A stretch of DNA of 64,000 bases from Caenibius tardaugens NBRC 16725 (lineage in GTDB: Bacteria; Pseudomonadota; Alphaproteobacteria; Sphingomonadales; Sphingomonadaceae). The stretch is taken from positions 496,001 through 560,000 of the forward strand of contig NZ_CP034179.1 in NCBI RefSeq assembly GCF_003860345.1. Reading direction: 5' to 3'. Below, one piece after another: positions 62,847 to 64,000 of the stretch. Within the stretch, counting starts at the first letter, position 1; every line of letters starts with the position of its first letter. The notes below the pieces were generated by a model, which searched no databases, had not been told where the DNA came from, and worked only from the letters and a program-made list of their open reading frames with translations. A program made the position numbers and the translations under genes.

Positions 62847-64000
62847 ATGTCGCAACCACTGAGCGCGCAGACGATTGCCCTTGTCAAAGCCACGGTTCCC
62901 GCACTCGAAGCGCATGGCCTTGATATCGTCGGCGAAATGTACAGCCGGATGTTCCGCGATCCCGGCATCCGCGATCTGTTCAACCAGTCACATCATGGCG
63001 ACAGTGGCTCGCAACCCCGCGCCCTGACGGCCGCTATCCTTGCCTATGCCAGCAATATCGACAATCTTGGCGCACTGGCACCTGCGGTGGAACGTATCGC
63101 GCAAAAGCACGTCGGCCTGCAGATCCTCCCCGAACACTATCCCCACGTGGCGAATGCCTTGCTTGGTGCAATCCAGCATGTGCTGGGCGATGCCGCAACG
63201 GACGAAATTCTGGCGGCCTGGGGCGAGGCATACTGGTTCCTCGCCAATATTCTGATCGCGCGCGAAGGGCGCATTTATGACGAACAGCAGACCGCGCCGG
63301 GCGGCTGGAACGGCTGGCGTGATTTTCGCGTGGACGCCGTCATCCGTGAAAGCAGCGTCATCACCTCGTTCATTCTCAAACCAGTCGATGGCCAGCCAGT
63401 AATCGCCAACAAAGCAGGCCAGTACCTGACGTTCTGGTTCGAAATCCCCGGTCACCCGCCGATCAAGCGCAACTATTCGATTTCGAACGCTGCCAATGGC
63501 GAATATTATCGCATTTCGGTCAAGCGCGAACCGCACGGGTTGGCATCGGGCTGGCTTCATGACGAGGCGGCACAAGGCACGATCCTGAAAGTGGCGCCGC
63601 CCGCAGGCGAATTCTTCCTGGCAGACAATCCGGAACGGCCCGTCGTCCTGCTGTCGGGTGGTGTGGGGCTGACACCGATGGTGGCGATGCTGGAAACGAT
63701 CGCAGCCCAACATCCCGATCTGCCCACCATTTACGTGCATGGCACGCATGACCGCGATACCCACGCCATGCGCCAGCATGTGCGCGACACGGCGGCACAA
63801 GGCGCGCGGATCACGGTTGCAGATTTTCACCAGACACCGCTCGCCGGGGAGGCAGCCGGTATCGATTACGATCATGCCGGGCTGATTACAGAACAATGGC
63901 TGCTGGCCAACACGCCCATAGCAGAAGCCGATTACTACATCTGCGGCCCGCGCCCGTTCCTTCGGGCATCGGTCGCGGCCTTGTCGCTGTCGGGTGTGCC
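62847..64000 (+). CDS. hmp: flavohemoglobin / nitric oxide dioxygenase (3' end outside window)
   Basis: Converts NO and O2 to nitrate using NAD(P)H. The first ~384 residues are visible of about 400 expected. Globin domain with proximal His88 (QKHVGLQI); FAD domain with RNYSISN; NAD domain with LLSGGVGLTPM and YYICGPRPFL. ATG 62847 has AGGAG 9 nt upstream. No NsrR-like site is visible in the 64 bp before it, so it is probably transcribed from the globin promoter. It ends the nitric-oxide module here. Confidence 0.95.
   Translation, partial: MSQPLSAQTIALVKATVPALEAHGLDIVGEMYSRMFRDPGIRDLFNQSHHGDSGSQPRALTAAILAYASNIDNLGALAPAVERIAQKHVGLQILPEHYPHVANALLGAIQHVLGDAATDEILAAWGEAYWFLANILIAREGRIYDEQQTAPGGWNGWRDFRVDAVIRESSVITSFILKPVDGQPVIANKAGQYLTFWFEIPGHPPIKRNYSISNAANGEYYRISVKREPHGLASGWLHDEAAQGTILKVAPPAGEFFLADNPERPVVLLSGGVGLTPMVAMLETIAAQHPDLPTIYVHGTHDRDTHAMRQHVRDTAAQGARITVADFHQTPLAGEAAGIDYDHAGLITEQWLLANTPIAEADYYICGPRPFLRASVAALSLSGV

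Overview
The window looks like a GC-rich chromosome segment from an alphaproteobacterium, most likely a sphingomonad (Novosphingobium/Sphingobium type). This is an inference from gene content: two large TonB-dependent receptors, many short-chain dehydrogenases (SDRs), a Baeyer-Villiger-type monooxygenase, a Rieske oxygenase, an AtuA-family protein, Coq4-family proteins, and a LapA-like adhesin with a BapA-style retention module. I saw no rRNA, tRNA, CRISPR array, insertion sequence or prophage.

Region 1 (1-20.25 kb) is a biofilm adhesin locus. A 12.9-kb gene encodes a ~4,313-residue RTX adhesin with a Lap-type N-terminal retention module, seven near-identical 255-residue repeats (765 bp each in DNA), a von Willebrand A domain and RTX calcium repeats. 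It is followed on the same strand by OmpA-like, TolC-like, type I secretion ABC, SleB-type cell-wall hydrolase and HlyD-type adaptor genes; the last three overlap by 4 bp at each junction. A convergent LapG-type periplasmic cysteine protease gene is cut by the window edge.

Region 2 (20.25-28.1 kb) has a 1.2-kb AT-richer noncoding stretch, a TonB-dependent receptor, and an XRE regulator divergent from an AtuA-family plus Coq4-family gene pair.

Region 3 (28.1-30.4 kb) is a phosphate locus. A Pho-box-like site precedes one open frame that joins a NUDIX hydrolase to a DUF47 (PhoU-like) protein, followed by a PiT phosphate transporter.

Region 4 (30.5-45.4 kb) is accessory metabolism. A TetR regulator is divergent from SDR-SDR-TonB receptor, and a cupin-SDR pair follows a terminator. 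Next come a complete EmrAB/NodT-type efflux operon with its own TetR gene and paired operator-like sites, then a flavin monooxygenase divergent from an acyl-CoA dehydrogenase.

Region 5 (45.5-52.2 kb) is mostly housekeeping: ABC-F ATPase, Gre factor, small conserved protein, spermidine-synthase-like protein, DEAD-box helicase, HI0933 flavoprotein and PilZ protein. The acyl-CoA dehydrogenase and the ABC-F gene are each broken by one missing C in a C run, which looks more like a base-calling error than two real mutations.

Region 6 (52.5-59.5 kb) is a second accessory cluster. A Rieske oxygenase/SDR operon has both proteins lacking a normally essential active-site residue. It is divergent from an HTH regulator and is followed by an NTF2-like protein, an amidase, a TetR regulator next to a perfect 32-bp palindrome, and a second Coq4-family gene.

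Region 7 (59.8-64 kb) holds a single-domain response regulator, a secreted tyrosine phosphatase, and a nitric-oxide module: an NsrR-like Rrf2 repressor divergent from a group 3 truncated hemoglobin, a YeaR-like DUF1971 protein and a flavohemoglobin running off the end. Two NsrR-type operators lie in the divergent gap.
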